A stretch of 47,318 nt of DNA from Gluconobacter japonicus (GTDB lineage Bacteria > Pseudomonadota > Alphaproteobacteria > Acetobacterales > Acetobacteraceae), in assembly GCF_002723975.1 (NCBI RefSeq), contig NZ_BEWO01000018.1:1-47318 (forward strand), in the 5' to 3' direction. The notes under the pieces were generated by a model. It was not told the origin of the DNA. It searched no databases and worked only from the letters and a program-made list of their open reading frames with translations. Positions 39,137 through 47,318 of this stretch are shown one piece after another. Within the stretch, counting starts at the first letter, position 1; each line of letters begins with the position of its first letter. Both the position numbers and the translations under genes were made by a program.

Positions 39137-42100
39137 CTATGCTGCCGTCTCTTCTTCCTCTTCTTTTCCTCCATTGTCGTTGACCGTCAGGCTCTCCATC
39201 GCGGCCAGAGCCTCGGCAGCCTCAGCCTCCCGCCGCGCTGTATCCTCGGCCAGATCCGCCTCAAGGCAGGCCATTTCTTCCTCCTTCTCCTCCAGAAGTG
39301 CCGCCTCGCGGAACGGCATCCCGTCACGGGCGCGGTAGCCGGGCAGCTTGCGCTCCGTTTCAGCGACCACACGCTGCGCATCCGCAAGCTCGCTGTCGAA
39401 CCGCAGCAGGGTGTTCTCGATGCGGGCGATGAACCCGAGCGGGGCGGTGTCGTGATCAAAATCGATCCCGATCATCCGGTCCTCGGCCACGATGGCGATG
39501 GTCGCCTCCCATTCGGTCTCACCCATGAAGGTCGAGCTCCAGGTCTCACACACCAGCTCGAACCCGCCGATCTCGCCGAGTTTCCACCGGCCTTTCTGCC
39601 CGGCACGCTTGGCGGTGCGCGCCTGACCCATCAGCCACCTGCCGGCATCCTGCCGCTCGGTCAGCACATCCGACTTGCGCACAAGCTGGAACGCCTCCCC
39701 CCGTGTCGACTGGCGTTTCGCGATATCCGCCCGGATCTTCGGAATAACGGCTTCGGCCACCCTCTGATCACGCTCGGCCCGCTCGATCGCGCGACGCACG
39801 TTGAACTGGTCGTCGTAATGGGCGGCCTTGAGACGACGCAGACGGGCCAGCTCCGCTTCCAGTCCCGCCTTTTTCATCAGGCGCTCGTCGCCCGAGGCCA
39901 GTGCCTTCGCCATGGCAAACTGGTTCGCACTCTCGCCGATATCCTCCAGACGGCGGATCGACCGGTCTCCCGACATGGCCAGACACAGGAAGCGCTGCTT
40001 GCGCTCCAGAAGCTGCCAGTTCGTGGCATCCACCGAGCCCTTGAGGGCGTAGGCGTAAATCTGGATGACCGGGTTCTGGTTGCCCTGGCGTTCGATCCGT
40101 CCCTCACGCTGGATAATGTCGGCCACCAGCCAGGGCACATCCAGATGGTGCAGGGCAATCAGACGCTGCTGTGCGTTCACGCCCGTGCCCATTGTCGCAC
40201 TCGAGCCGATCAGGATGCGTTTGCGCCCGGAATTGAGATCCCGGAACAGTCCCTGCTTGGCCGCACTCTTTTTGTAGTGCTGCATGAAGGCGATCTGCTC
40301 GCGCGGCACACCCATCCGCATCAGCTCGTCGCGGATCCACAGATAGGCCGAGAAGCCCCGTTTCTCCAGCGCCGCTTCCGTGCCCAGATCCGAGAAAACC
40401 ATCTGCACGGCCCCGGGCAGATCATACGGCTTGCCGGTATCGGGATCGGTGTAGCGGTTTTCGCTCGTCGCCTTCCAGATGTCGAAGACCCTCGCGATCA
40501 TGACGTTCAGCTTGTTGCCGGTGTCATTGTCCTCCCAGGATCGGACAAAGCGCAGATCAATCGCGGCGTGACGCGCATCGTTGATCACGGACAGGATGAT
40601 ATCCTCCCCCTTCTGCGGCTTGCCCTTGCGCTCCTCGATCACCTTGATCCGCGCTTCCAGTTCCTTCTGGTAATCGCGGAAGGCGGGTCCGCTGTCTGCG
40701 ACGATGATCTGTCGGCTGCCCGTGGCGACTTCAGGCAGCTTCACATACTGGCGCAGGTCGTCCTGCTGCACGACGTCCGCAAAATGCCGGTACATGGCCA
40801 TCAGATCGGCCACGTTCACGAACTCCGCAAACCGCGTCACAGGCTTGTACAGCCCGCTCGGCTGAAGCTCGAGTTCCGTGCGGGTCTCCCCGAAATTGGC
40901 GGCCCAGGCGTCGAACTCGTGCAGGCCACGCTCGATCAGGGCGTCGATCTGCTGGAAGCGCTGCACATTGTACATCTCGCCCAGAGTGTTCGTAATCGGC
41001 GAGCCCGAGGCCATCACCAGCTCGCGACCGGGGTTGAGACGGCTCAGATAGCGGGCCTTGACGTAAAGGTCCCAGGCCCGCCCGCTGCCGTTGGGATCCA
41101 CCCCTTTGAGGCTGGACTGGTTCGTACCGAAGCTGAGCTTGCGGAACTGCTGCGCCTCGTCCACGAGGATCTGGTCGATGCCAATCTCGCCGAGATGCAC
41201 CAGATCGTCCTTGCGGCTGGCCAGCCCCTCCAGCTTGGCCTCCATCCCTTCCTTCATGCGCTCGATGCGCTTGCGCGACACGCGATCGTCCTTGTCCACG
41301 TCGCACAGCAGGCTCTCGTAAGACGCGATCTGCGCCTCGATCATCGCCTGCTCGAACTTGGTCTCGACCGGAATGAACTTGAAGGCATCATGCGTAATGA
41401 TGATCGCGTCCCACTGACCCGTGGCCGCACGGGCCAGGAAGCGCTGGCGCTTCGCCTTCACGAAGTTCGTCTCGTCCGCCACCAGAATCTTCGCGGTCGG
41501 GTAGAGCATCAGGAACTCGCGGGCCATCTGCGCCAGACAGTGTCCTGGCACCACAACCATGGCCTTCGAGATCAGGCCAAGACGGCGCTGCTCCATGATC
41601 GCCGCGCACATCGAGAAGGTTTTCCCCGAGCCCACGGCATGCGCCATGTAAGTGTTGCCCGTGGCGATGATGCGCCAGACCACCCGCTTCTGGTGGGCGC
41701 GCAGCTGGATCGTGGTGCTGGCCCCGGGCAACTGCAGATGCGAGCCGTCAAAGGCGCGGGGGACGAGGTTGTTGTAGGTGTCGTTATACAGCCGCACCAG
41801 ACGCTCGGCGCGCTCTGGATCCTGCCACACCCAGGCCTGGAAGGACGTCTTGATGGCGGCGAGCTTTTCCTTGGCGGCCTCGGTCTCCTGGGCATTCAGC
41901 TGCCGGTGCTCGCCGTTCTCGTCGCGCCAGGTGTCCCAGATCTGCGGAATGGCCTGATTGAGCGCATCCTCGATCAGTTCCCCTGCGGGACGGCGTTCGG
42001 TGCCCCAGACGGACGTCGCTTCAGCCTTGCCCCGGAACGGTCCCTTGTCCAACGTCCAGGACGCCACCTCCTTGGTGTGCCACACGCCGGCTTCGACCCC

Positions 42101-44278
42101 GATCACCTCGGCGATGAAGCCCTCGATGTCGGCGGTTGGGATCCACGGCGCGCCCAGACGGGCCGTAATGTCACTCGGCCGCAGATCCTCGGGCTGGGCC
42201 TCTTCCAGCGCGGCCACGGTGCGGGCGAAGCGGGGATCGGTCTCAGCGGCCTTGCGGGCCTCCGCCAGCTTCGTGCGCACCGCGCCTGACAGCGCCTCGT
42301 CGGCTGGCACCCAGACATCGCGTCCGGGCTGGCTGCGTCCGGCATCGAGGTAGATGGCACTGCCCAGTTCGGCGATAACCTCGTCCTCGGACCGTCCCAG
42401 CAGTTCGGCAATGCGCGGGAGCTCCACGACACCCGTCTCATGCAGGCAGACCGCAAGGGCGTCATGGGCGCTGTGCACCTCCGGCTCCAGCGTTGCCTGG
42501 ATCACACGCTCGGAGAACAGCGGCCCCTGTGTGCCGACCTGCCGGTCCTCGTCGTACTCCTCAATCGAGCTGACCAGCCAGACGTCCGGATCGTCGTAGA
42601 AGGGCTGGAGGTTCGGACGCCGCTGCGTGGTGCTCTCGTCCCCGGTCCTGGGATCAATGCGCGTGCTGGTCAGCGTCAGGTTGATCGGCCCGAACTGTCG
42701 CACAAAGGACTGATAGGCGCGCTTGAGGTCCGCCTGGAGCGCGCTGTAAGGCAGGTTCTCCACCTGGGCGCGCAGGACCGAACGGGCGGCATCGCGGACC
42801 GGGATCAGGCCTTCGATGATACGCGCGTGCTTTTGGAAAATACCGTCCTTCTGCTCGCCTTTCTTGACCTTCACCGCCACCGACTGGCCGTCAATGATCT
42901 GGTGCAGCGCGCCCTTTTCGATCAGGTAGCTGCCTTCCTTGAGGCTCGCCCCCTCCCCTGCCGTGCCGACATCCGCACGTCGGCTGTCCCGCAGCGCCTC
43001 GACGTCAAGCGTCTGCGGGACCGGGAAGCGTGCCAGTCCGGCCAGACGGGAGAGTGCGCTCGGCAGGGCGTCGTCGAGCATCAGCATCGGGTTCGCCGCG
43101 CAGGTGTATTCCGGCCCGAACTGCCCGCTCGTCCAGCCATGCCGACCCAGCACCTGCTGGCCGTTCTCCGCAAAATAGCGGTTGATGCTGAGCGGTCCCT
43201 CCCCCTCGTCGGTGTCGGACAGGTCCGCAACGTCCAGCCAGGCGGTCCCGCCCGGGCTGTCTCCGATCTCGCGACGGCGCAGGACCAGCACGTCCACGAC
43301 CACGTCGGTCCCGGCATCATCGCGCATCGCGCCAGCCGGCAAGCGGACCGCCCCGACCAGGTCCGCCGTTTCGAACAGGTGCCGGCGTGCAGTGGCGTCG
43401 CGCTTGTCCATCGTCCAGCGTGACGTCACGAACAGACCCATGGCACCGGGGCGCAGGCGGGACACTGAGCGTGCGATGAAGTAGTCGTGCAGCGACAGGC
43501 CAAGCCGCCCCAGCTCGTCCGTGCCACGCACCGTGCGGTTGCTGAACGGCGGGTTGCCAATCGTGAGGTCAAACTGCTCGGCAATCTTCGCCGTGGTGAA
43601 GTCCTCAGACCGGACCCACTGGTTCGGAAACAGCTTTCGGGCGATGCGGGCCGTCAGAAGGTCGTTCTCGATCGCCGTCCAAGCCGTCTTCGGGGCAAGT
43701 TTCTCCGGGATCGCGCCCATGAACAGACCCGTGCCACAGCCCGGCTCCAGCGCACGTCCGCCACGGAACCCCATCTGCGCGACGAGATCCCACATCGCAT
43801 GGACGATCAGTTCCGGCGTGTAATGGGCGTACTGCGTGGCCCGCGCCAGTCCGGCCCGCTCCTGCTGGCTCGTGAGCGTTTCAAGCTGCACCCCGATCTC
43901 TTCCCAGCCCTGACGGAAGGCTTCGCCCGGACGGGGGAACAGGCTGTTGGCCAGCTCCCCGGCTCCAAATCCCGTAAACTTCGCCAGCAAAGCCTGCTCG
44001 GACGGCGTTGCATTGCGCCCCTCGGTCTCCAGTTCGCTCACGAGACGGATGGCGGCAAGGTTGTCCCGTGCGCGCGCTTTCCAGCCCTGGGACAGGTCGC
44101 GTGTGCCACAGAGACGGAAGTCAATCTTTGGCGCCACAACCGGGGCTGCAGCGGCTTCTTTCGCGAGGGAGGCGGCCTCGTCGAGCGCACGATCTCCGGG
44201 CAGGTCGCCCCAGAACAGGGTGTTGCTGCCGCCCCCAAGGGCTGAGGTGTCGAAAAAGCTGAGCTGGGTCTTGCTCAT
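39137..44278 (-). CDS. Giant N6-adenine methylase / helicase fusion (DarB-like)
   Basis: 1,713 residues from ATG 44278, which has GGAG before it. The N-terminal methylase has LEPGCGTGLF (about 178-187, SAM binding) and TIGNPPFSNR (about 239-248, the NPPF catalytic motif of N6-adenine methylases). The helicase part has AVGSGKTFSM (Walker A, near 875), LVDEAQQF (motif II, near 1040) and a C-terminal half with GTGVNAQQR and QREGRIERQGNQNP (near 1390). A charged coiled-coil tail ends in EEEEE. P1 DarB, which protects incoming DNA from restriction, has the same two-enzyme layout, as do plasmid homologues. An antirestriction role is therefore likely but not shown. Confidence 0.88.
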   Translation of the reverse strand: MSKTQLSFFDTSALGGGSNTLFWGDLPGDRALDEAASLAKEAAAAPVVAPKIDFRLCGTRDLSQGWKARARDNLAAIRLVSELETEGRNATPSEQALLAKFTGFGAGELANSLFPRPGEAFRQGWEEIGVQLETLTSQQERAGLARATQYAHYTPELIVHAMWDLVAQMGFRGGRALEPGCGTGLFMGAIPEKLAPKTAWTAIENDLLTARIARKLFPNQWVRSEDFTTAKIAEQFDLTIGNPPFSNRTVRGTDELGRLGLSLHDYFIARSVSRLRPGAMGLFVTSRWTMDKRDATARRHLFETADLVGAVRLPAGAMRDDAGTDVVVDVLVLRRREIGDSPGGTAWLDVADLSDTDEGEGPLSINRYFAENGQQVLGRHGWTSGQFGPEYTCAANPMLMLDDALPSALSRLAGLARFPVPQTLDVEALRDSRRADVGTAGEGASLKEGSYLIEKGALHQIIDGQSVAVKVKKGEQKDGIFQKHARIIEGLIPVRDAARSVLRAQVENLPYSALQADLKRAYQSFVRQFGPINLTLTSTRIDPRTGDESTTQRRPNLQPFYDDPDVWLVSSIEEYDEDRQVGTQGPLFSERVIQATLEPEVHSAHDALAVCLHETGVVELPRIAELLGRSEDEVIAELGSAIYLDAGRSQPGRDVWVPADEALSGAVRTKLAEARKAAETDPRFARTVAALEEAQPEDLRPSDITARLGAPWIPTADIEGFIAEVIGVEAGVWHTKEVASWTLDKGPFRGKAEATSVWGTERRPAGELIEDALNQAIPQIWDTWRDENGEHRQLNAQETEAAKEKLAAIKTSFQAWVWQDPERAERLVRLYNDTYNNLVPRAFDGSHLQLPGASTTIQLRAHQKRVVWRIIATGNTYMAHAVGSGKTFSMCAAIMEQRRLGLISKAMVVVPGHCLAQMAREFLMLYPTAKILVADETNFVKAKRQRFLARAATGQWDAIIITHDAFKFIPVETKFEQAMIEAQIASYESLLCDVDKDDRVSRKRIERMKEGMEAKLEGLASRKDDLVHLGEIGIDQILVDEAQQFRKLSFGTNQSSLKGVDPNGSGRAWDLYVKARYLSRLNPGRELVMASGSPITNTLGEMYNVQRFQQIDALIERGLHEFDAWAANFGETRTELELQPSGLYKPVTRFAEFVNVADLMAMYRHFADVVQQDDLRQYVKLPEVATGSRQIIVADSGPAFRDYQKELEARIKVIEERKGKPQKGEDIILSVINDARHAAIDLRFVRSWEDNDTGNKLNVMIARVFDIWKATSENRYTDPDTGKPYDLPGAVQMVFSDLGTEAALEKRGFSAYLWIRDELMRMGVPREQIAFMQHYKKSAAKQGLFRDLNSGRKRILIGSSATMGTGVNAQQRLIALHHLDVPWLVADIIQREGRIERQGNQNPVIQIYAYALKGSVDATNWQLLERKQRFLCLAMSGDRSIRRLEDIGESANQFAMAKALASGDERLMKKAGLEAELARLRRLKAAHYDDQFNVRRAIERAERDQRVAEAVIPKIRADIAKRQSTRGEAFQLVRKSDVLTERQDAGRWLMGQARTAKRAGQKGRWKLGEIGGFELVCETWSSTFMGETEWEATIAIVAEDRMIGIDFDHDTAPLGFIARIENTLLRFDSELADAQRVVAETERKLPGYRARDGMPFREAALLEEKEEEMACLEADLAEDTARREAEAAEALAAMESLTVNDNGGKEEEEETAA

Positions 44279-44391
44279 GGGAGAAACTCCGGACAAGCGG
44301 CAGCGCCCGATGCTGCGCGGGGGCAGACCGGGGGGCCGGAAAACAAACAGGATAGGTTTGGGCGAAAGGCGTTCAGGCCTTCCGGATCAGG

Positions 44392-44655
44392 TCACAGCGG
44401 ACCGAAGCGCAGGGAGATCTGTTCGCGCTCACTGTGGGACAGACGCGACAGGGCCTCACGGTGATAGGGCGATCCCTGACGGGCCTGGCGCGCGACCTGC
44501 CACCAGGCATTCTGGTCCGAGCAGGTCACGCCGCGCAGCTGGGTGTCAGCGTGCTCCGGGCCGCAGCCTTCGAGAATGGTCCAGCCCTCGCGGTGGGCCT
44601 GAACCAGGCTGAAACTCTGTGTGGGGGTTGGGCGTGTGAGGGCCATGACGGGCAT
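44392..44655 (-). CDS. Small hypothetical protein
   Basis: 87 residues from ATG 44655 (AAGGAG before it); ATG 44646 is an alternative. PTQSFSLVQAHREGWTILEG, then DQNAWWQVARQARQGSPYHREALSRLSHSE. It is compact, charged and Trp-containing. Its stop lies 113 bases before the methylase-helicase start, so they may be cotranscribed. The 44.7-kb palindrome is upstream. No family recognised. Confidence 0.6.
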   Translation of the reverse strand: MPVMALTRPTPTQSFSLVQAHREGWTILEGCGPEHADTQLRGVTCSDQNAWWQVARQARQGSPYHREALSRLSHSEREQISLRFGPL

Positions 44656-44704
44656 CGTCTGCTGTCTCCTTTCTGACCCTTTCCGGCGAGCGCGGCGTCG
44701 TTCT

Positions 44705-44795
44705 GGGCGGCAAGGGCGACGCGTCAGCGTCGGGACCGCCCGGCCCGCAGCGCCAGCGAGGACACGGACGGACCCACCCCTTGCGGCACAGGGCG
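44705..44795. repeat. Long-stem intergenic palindrome (44.7 kb member)
   Basis: CAAGGG (44711-44716) pairs with CCCTTG (44778-44783). The inner hairpin CGACGC-GTCA-GCGTCG is at 44717-44732. The core GGCAAGGGCGACGCGTCAGC is identical to the 33.9-kb element. CCCCTCCTCCCCCTTCC and further pyrimidines follow (44809-44850). The outer stem is short here compared with other members. Confidence 0.8.
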
Positions 44796-44944
44796 ATCCC
44801 GTGGTGCCTCCCCTCCTCCCCCTTCCTTTTCTTTTCTCGTCTTTTCTTTCGTCTGCCTCTTCTGCGATGTGCGCTCTCACGATCAAAGAAACATGACCGT
44901 TTTTCGAGGCGGTTCAGGGAACCGTGAATATCTGAGGCAGTAAT

Positions 44945-44957
44945 AGTCGTAACGACT
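44945..44957 (+). promoter_or_regulatory. Palindrome upstream of mucR
   Basis: AGTCGT-A-ACGACT is a perfect 13-bp palindrome, 60-72 bases before the mucR ATG. CGGTTC/GAACCG (about 44910-44924) and AGAGC/GCTCT pairs flank it. MucR-type proteins repress their own genes, so an operator is likely. Confidence 0.5.
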
Positions 44958-45016
44958 TGCAGTCATGACCTGAAAGAGCCATGTCCAGAGCTCTTCCAGA
45001 ACCTTGAGGGACATTT

Positions 45017-45529
45017 ATGACCGACCTGATTGAGACCATTGCACACCCTCATGCCGCTCTTCTGCCACTCACCGCAGACATCGTGGCCGCCTATCTGTCG
45101 CAGAACGCGCTCTCCGCCGATCAACTGCCCGCGCTGATCCGCAGCGTGCACGACGCTCTCGCGACGCCGGCCACGCCGGAGCCTGTTGCGGAAGAAGCCC
45201 CGACCCCCGCCGTAAACCCGAAGCGCTCCGTGTTTCCGGACTACATCATCTGTCTGGAAGACGGGAAAAAGCTGAAGATGCTCCGCCGTCATCTCAAAAC
45301 GGCCTACAACATGACCCCGGAGGAGTACCGGGCCCGGTGGGGCCTGCCGCGCGAGTATCCAATGGTGGCGCCCAGCTATTCCGAGAAGCGCTCGTCCCTC
45401 GCCCGCGAAATTGGCCTGGGCTCCACGACCCGCGCCTCTGCGCCGCAGGAGCCCTCCCCTGAGGAAGACACCCTTCCTCCGGTAAAGAAGCTTCCCGAGA
45501 AGCGTCGCGGCCGTCCGGCTCGCGCCTGA
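45017..45529 (+). CDS. mucR: MucR/Ros-family transcriptional regulator
   Basis: 170 residues, ATG 45017, after TTGAGGGACATTT. The family core is clear: SVFPDYIICLEDGKKLKMLR, RHLKTAYNMTPEEYRARWGLP, REYPMVAPSYSEKRSSLARE. The C-terminal tail is basic (KLPEKRRGRPARA). The zinc finger has Cys, Asp and one His, but the last ligand His (usual HLxTHYN) is Ala here, as in zinc-free relatives, so it may fold without zinc. MucR proteins are global repressors of surface polysaccharide, motility and virulence genes. The N-terminal half is mostly helical and acidic. Confidence 0.9.
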   Translation: MTDLIETIAHPHAALLPLTADIVAAYLSQNALSADQLPALIRSVHDALATPATPEPVAEEAPTPAVNPKRSVFPDYIICLEDGKKLKMLRRHLKTAYNMTPEEYRARWGLPREYPMVAPSYSEKRSSLAREIGLGSTTRASAPQEPSPEEDTLPPVKKLPEKRRGRPARA

Positions 45530-45531
45530 GA

Positions 45532-46503
45532 CTAGAGCGGCCCTTCCCCGGTGCCGAAGGCCCCGGCCGGGAGGGTCCAGTCCTCTGTCAGAACCGTCTC
45601 TAACGGACGGTCTGCCAGGCAGGCTGCGACCAGATCGGGGCGCGACCGGGCCGCCTGATAGACCGTCCCCTCGGACGACAGCTGTTCGAGCCCCCTGTCA
45701 CGTTTGATCGTGCAGCCGAAGTCCTTTTCATATCTGACCAGTTTCGCAAACCGGTTCGCATCCATCCATTTCAGGGTGGCGAACTGGTCTGCATTGCCGA
45801 AGATGCAGAACGCGCAGGACAGGCGCGAAAAGCCGCCCTGATAGGGAAAGGCGGGCATCACGCGCCAGCGCTTGAGGATGACCCAGACTTCGGCCTCGGA
45901 CCAGGCGTGCACGGGCCTCCAGTGGTCGACATGCCGACGACGCCGCGTCCCGTTTCTTGTGTCAGTCCGATGGCGTTCGAAGGCCGCATAGCGCGCCCGT
46001 GCGGGGCTCTCCTCGGCACGCTCGCCTGTCACAACCAGGGTACGGCGGTTGATGAACCGGTCCTGTCCGCGCAAGGCACGGTCGGCCACATCGATCTTGA
46101 GACTGGCCGAGCACCAGCGCACGGACAGACTGGCCGAGACCTGGGGAAAGCGCAGGCGTGTACCCTCTGGCCCCTGCCCTCCTGTTCTGACGACCCCGTC
46201 AGGGGTTTCGAAGACAACCGGAGCTGTGGGCGCAGTGTCCCGCAGCATTTCGCGCTCGAAGCCGCCCTCGCGCCAAGATCGGTAGAGCGGGAGGCTGAAA
46301 TCCCGCGCCAGGGCTTCGACATACGGGCCCGTGGAGGGCCAGTCCATGAGGGACCGCCCTGCCCCATCCACCTCGTGATGCCAGAGCTCGATGCGTTCGG
46401 CCGGAGCACCGGCTTCCAGCAGAGCGAGCAGACAGGCCGTGCCATCCTTGCCGCCCGACACGGCGACAATGATGCGATCATAGGAGGCGAGATCCGGGCT
46501 CAT
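45532..46503 (-). CDS. PAPS-reductase-like PP-loop protein
   Basis: 323 residues from ATG 46503. The PP-loop RIIVAVSGGKDGTACLLALL (about 11-30) and the segment VVTGERAEESPARARY place it in the phosphoadenosine-phosphosulfate reductase superfamily. HVDHWRPVHAWSEAEVWVIL is the typical adenylate-site region and LSCAFCIFGNADQF a later Cys pair. Phage and plasmid members act in sulfur insertion or DNA modification; DndC of phosphorothioation is a relative, but no other dnd gene is present. The gene overlaps the upstream one by four bases. Confidence 0.85.
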   Translation of the reverse strand: MSPDLASYDRIIVAVSGGKDGTACLLALLEAGAPAERIELWHHEVDGAGRSLMDWPSTGPYVEALARDFSLPLYRSWREGGFEREMLRDTAPTAPVVFETPDGVVRTGGQGPEGTRLRFPQVSASLSVRWCSASLKIDVADRALRGQDRFINRRTLVVTGERAEESPARARYAAFERHRTDTRNGTRRRRHVDHWRPVHAWSEAEVWVILKRWRVMPAFPYQGGFSRLSCAFCIFGNADQFATLKWMDANRFAKLVRYEKDFGCTIKRDRGLEQLSSEGTVYQAARSRPDLVAACLADRPLETVLTEDWTLPAGAFGTGEGPL

Positions 46504-46877
46504 GATGTCCACCGACTGACCGGGGCGCCTGTCCGCACCGAGCGGCACATCAGAGCGTGGGCGATCGGGCGTTCCCGCAGCAGTAGCGGCTTTTCGTGGC
46601 GACCGTCCCAGGTCAGTCCCTCACAACGTGTCAGCAACCCCATCTGGACGGCCGCTTCGTCGCGACAGGCGCACACGCGCTCATTGCCACCTGAATTGCG
46701 GCGGCACGGCTCATCCGCAGGTGCACCGCAGCCCGTGCAGGCAATCGTCAGCGCCGGATCGCCATCGTCCCAGTGCATGTTGCAGCGGCGGCAGGTTGTG
46801 GGTTCCTGCGTGTCGGTCCAGCGCATCGGAGGCCGGCCACGGGGGGTTGGAACATAGGGAAACTGGTAGCGTCGCAT
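46500..46877 (-). CDS. Zinc-ribbon-like small protein
   Basis: 125 residues, ATG 46877. Four CxxC-type pairs: TTCRRCNMHW, ACTGCGAPADEPCRR, VCACRDE. This implies one or two zinc sites. It is followed by a helical tail rich in Arg. The ATGA overlap with the PP-loop gene suggests that they work together, for example with the zinc protein bound to the nucleic acid that the PP-loop enzyme modifies. The 46.9-kb palindrome lies 43 bases upstream. Confidence 0.7.
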   Translation of the reverse strand: MRRYQFPYVPTPRGRPPMRWTDTQEPTTCRRCNMHWDDGDPALTIACTGCGAPADEPCRRNSGGNERVCACRDEAAVQMGLLTRCEGLTWDGRHEKPLLLRERPIAHALMCRSVRTGAPVSRWTS

Positions 46878-46919
46878 GATGCTCGATCCATCTCTGGTTC
46901 TTCAAACATCCTTGCGACG

Positions 46920-47060
46920 GCCTGTCGGGCGACCGGGATGCAACAGTGCCGCGCAGCGGCAGGATCGGCGTCATCCGGACCCACGCGCAGGCGGCGCAGC
47001 CGGCGAGCATGGGGAGGACGGACGGCGACCCACCTGTTGCAGCACGGGCGACCGACAGGC
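46920..47060. repeat. Long-stem intergenic palindrome (46.9 kb member)
   Basis: GCCTGTCGG (46920-46928) pairs with CCGACAGGC (47052-47060), and TGCAACAG (46939-46946) with CTGTTGCA (47034-47041), both perfect. The inner hairpin is TGCCGC-GCA-GCGGCA (46947-46961), like that of the 31.8-kb element. The internal GCGAGCATGGGGAGGACGG part (about 47003-47021) resembles the GCGAGGAC of others. A pyrimidine tract follows (CCTACCTCTCCTTTTTTC, 47085-47102). Confidence 0.85.
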
Positions 47061-47191
47061 AGCGGTTCTCTCATACGCCTATCCTACCTCTCCTTTTTTC
47101 TTGTATATTCTTCGTATGTCAGTGCTGGTGGGGTAAGGGGATACTTCCAGTATGCAGTGGACAGCTAATGTCTCCGCGATATTTGCGGTTG

Positions 47192-47255
47192 GTCTACCGT
47201 CTACCGCTCGTGAGAGAGCGGGCCAATCAGACGTCCGGGTCTACAGTCAGTCTAC
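47192..47255 (+). repeat. GTCTAC repeats near the right edge
   Basis: GTCTAC at 47192, 47199, 47239 and 47250, the first two 7 bases apart and the last two 11 apart. All four are in the same orientation within 64 bases. Could be a binding-site cluster for a gene beyond the edge. Confidence 0.5.
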
Positions 47256-47273
47256 CACGGGCAGACACCGAAA

Positions 47274-47298
47274 GGTGGGGCAGGGAGCGTTCCCCACC
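47274..47298. repeat. Hairpin at the right edge
   Basis: GGTGGGG (47274-47280) pairs with CCCCACC (47292-47298) around an 11-base loop. No T-run follows within the window. Confidence 0.5.
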
Positions 47299-47318
47299 AT
47301 CCACGTTCAGAACATCGG

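Noticed and set aside
39041-42289. A 1,082-codon open frame on the plus strand
   Set aside because: It is the antisense of the methylase-helicase gene, with His/Leu/Arg-rich low-quality composition. GC-rich third positions on the minus strand keep the opposite frame open.
28900-47060. Palindromes as ordinary Rho-independent terminators
   Set aside because: The stems are too long and enclose internal hairpins and loops of 26-90 bases, and the following tract is mixed C/T rather than a T-run. True terminators of the usual form occur separately (31546, 34072, 35128).

Overview
This window looks like a stretch of a GC-rich alphaproteobacterial plasmid. An acetic acid bacterium (Acetobacteraceae: Komagataeibacter, Gluconobacter or Acetobacter type) is the most likely host. 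The evidence is a RepC-type replication initiator with an AT-rich island inside its gene, a MucR/Ros-type regulator, a plasmid copy of the GapR (DUF2312) family, a MOBF relaxase remnant, a very large methylase-helicase and several toxin-antitoxin pairs. There is no rRNA, no tRNA that I can see, no CRISPR array and no intact insertion sequence. The genus is an inference; replicon type and class are better supported.

Left part (1-8.4 kb): a truncated lipoprotein gene, a small ribbon-helix-helix protein, an O-antigen-ligase-like membrane protein placed one base after repC, a two-gene unit with an exported protein and a lytic transglycosylase, and a MOBF relaxase gene broken by two in-frame stops and two frame changes. 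Next (8.4-11.8 kb) come an RHH/PemK toxin-antitoxin pair, a hairpin that resembles the nic region of plasmid R388, seven GTAG-type repeats spaced one helical turn apart, and a three-gene rightward operon (HTH-like protein, ParA-like ATPase with an abnormal P-loop, membrane protein). This order parallels the R388 oriT-stbABC region.

Middle part (11.8-28 kb): small unknown genes, ssb, two diverged copies of a ~490-bp structured noncoding element, a ChpB/MazF pair, an HD-GYP protein, a five-gene leftward operon with two HTH proteins, GapR and two membrane proteins, an AT-rich HNH endonuclease gene that looks foreign, a UvrD-like helicase and a DUF3991/TOPRIM protein.

Right part (28-47.3 kb): mostly leftward genes, including a secreted DNA/RNA nuclease, many small proteins of unknown function, a gene with an in-frame amber codon, a MazE/MazF pair, a ParB-like protein, the ~1,713-residue methylase-helicase, mucR and a PAPS-reductase-like protein. 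Many gaps between these genes hold a GC-rich long-stem palindrome next to a pyrimidine-rich tract. I count at least eight such elements. They differ in sequence but keep their pairing.

The observations I consider most worth following are this palindrome family, the R388-like oriT/stb module beside a dead relaxase, and a promoter-like motif (CGCACTCACAA, 10 bases, CATACT) shared by at least five transcription units.
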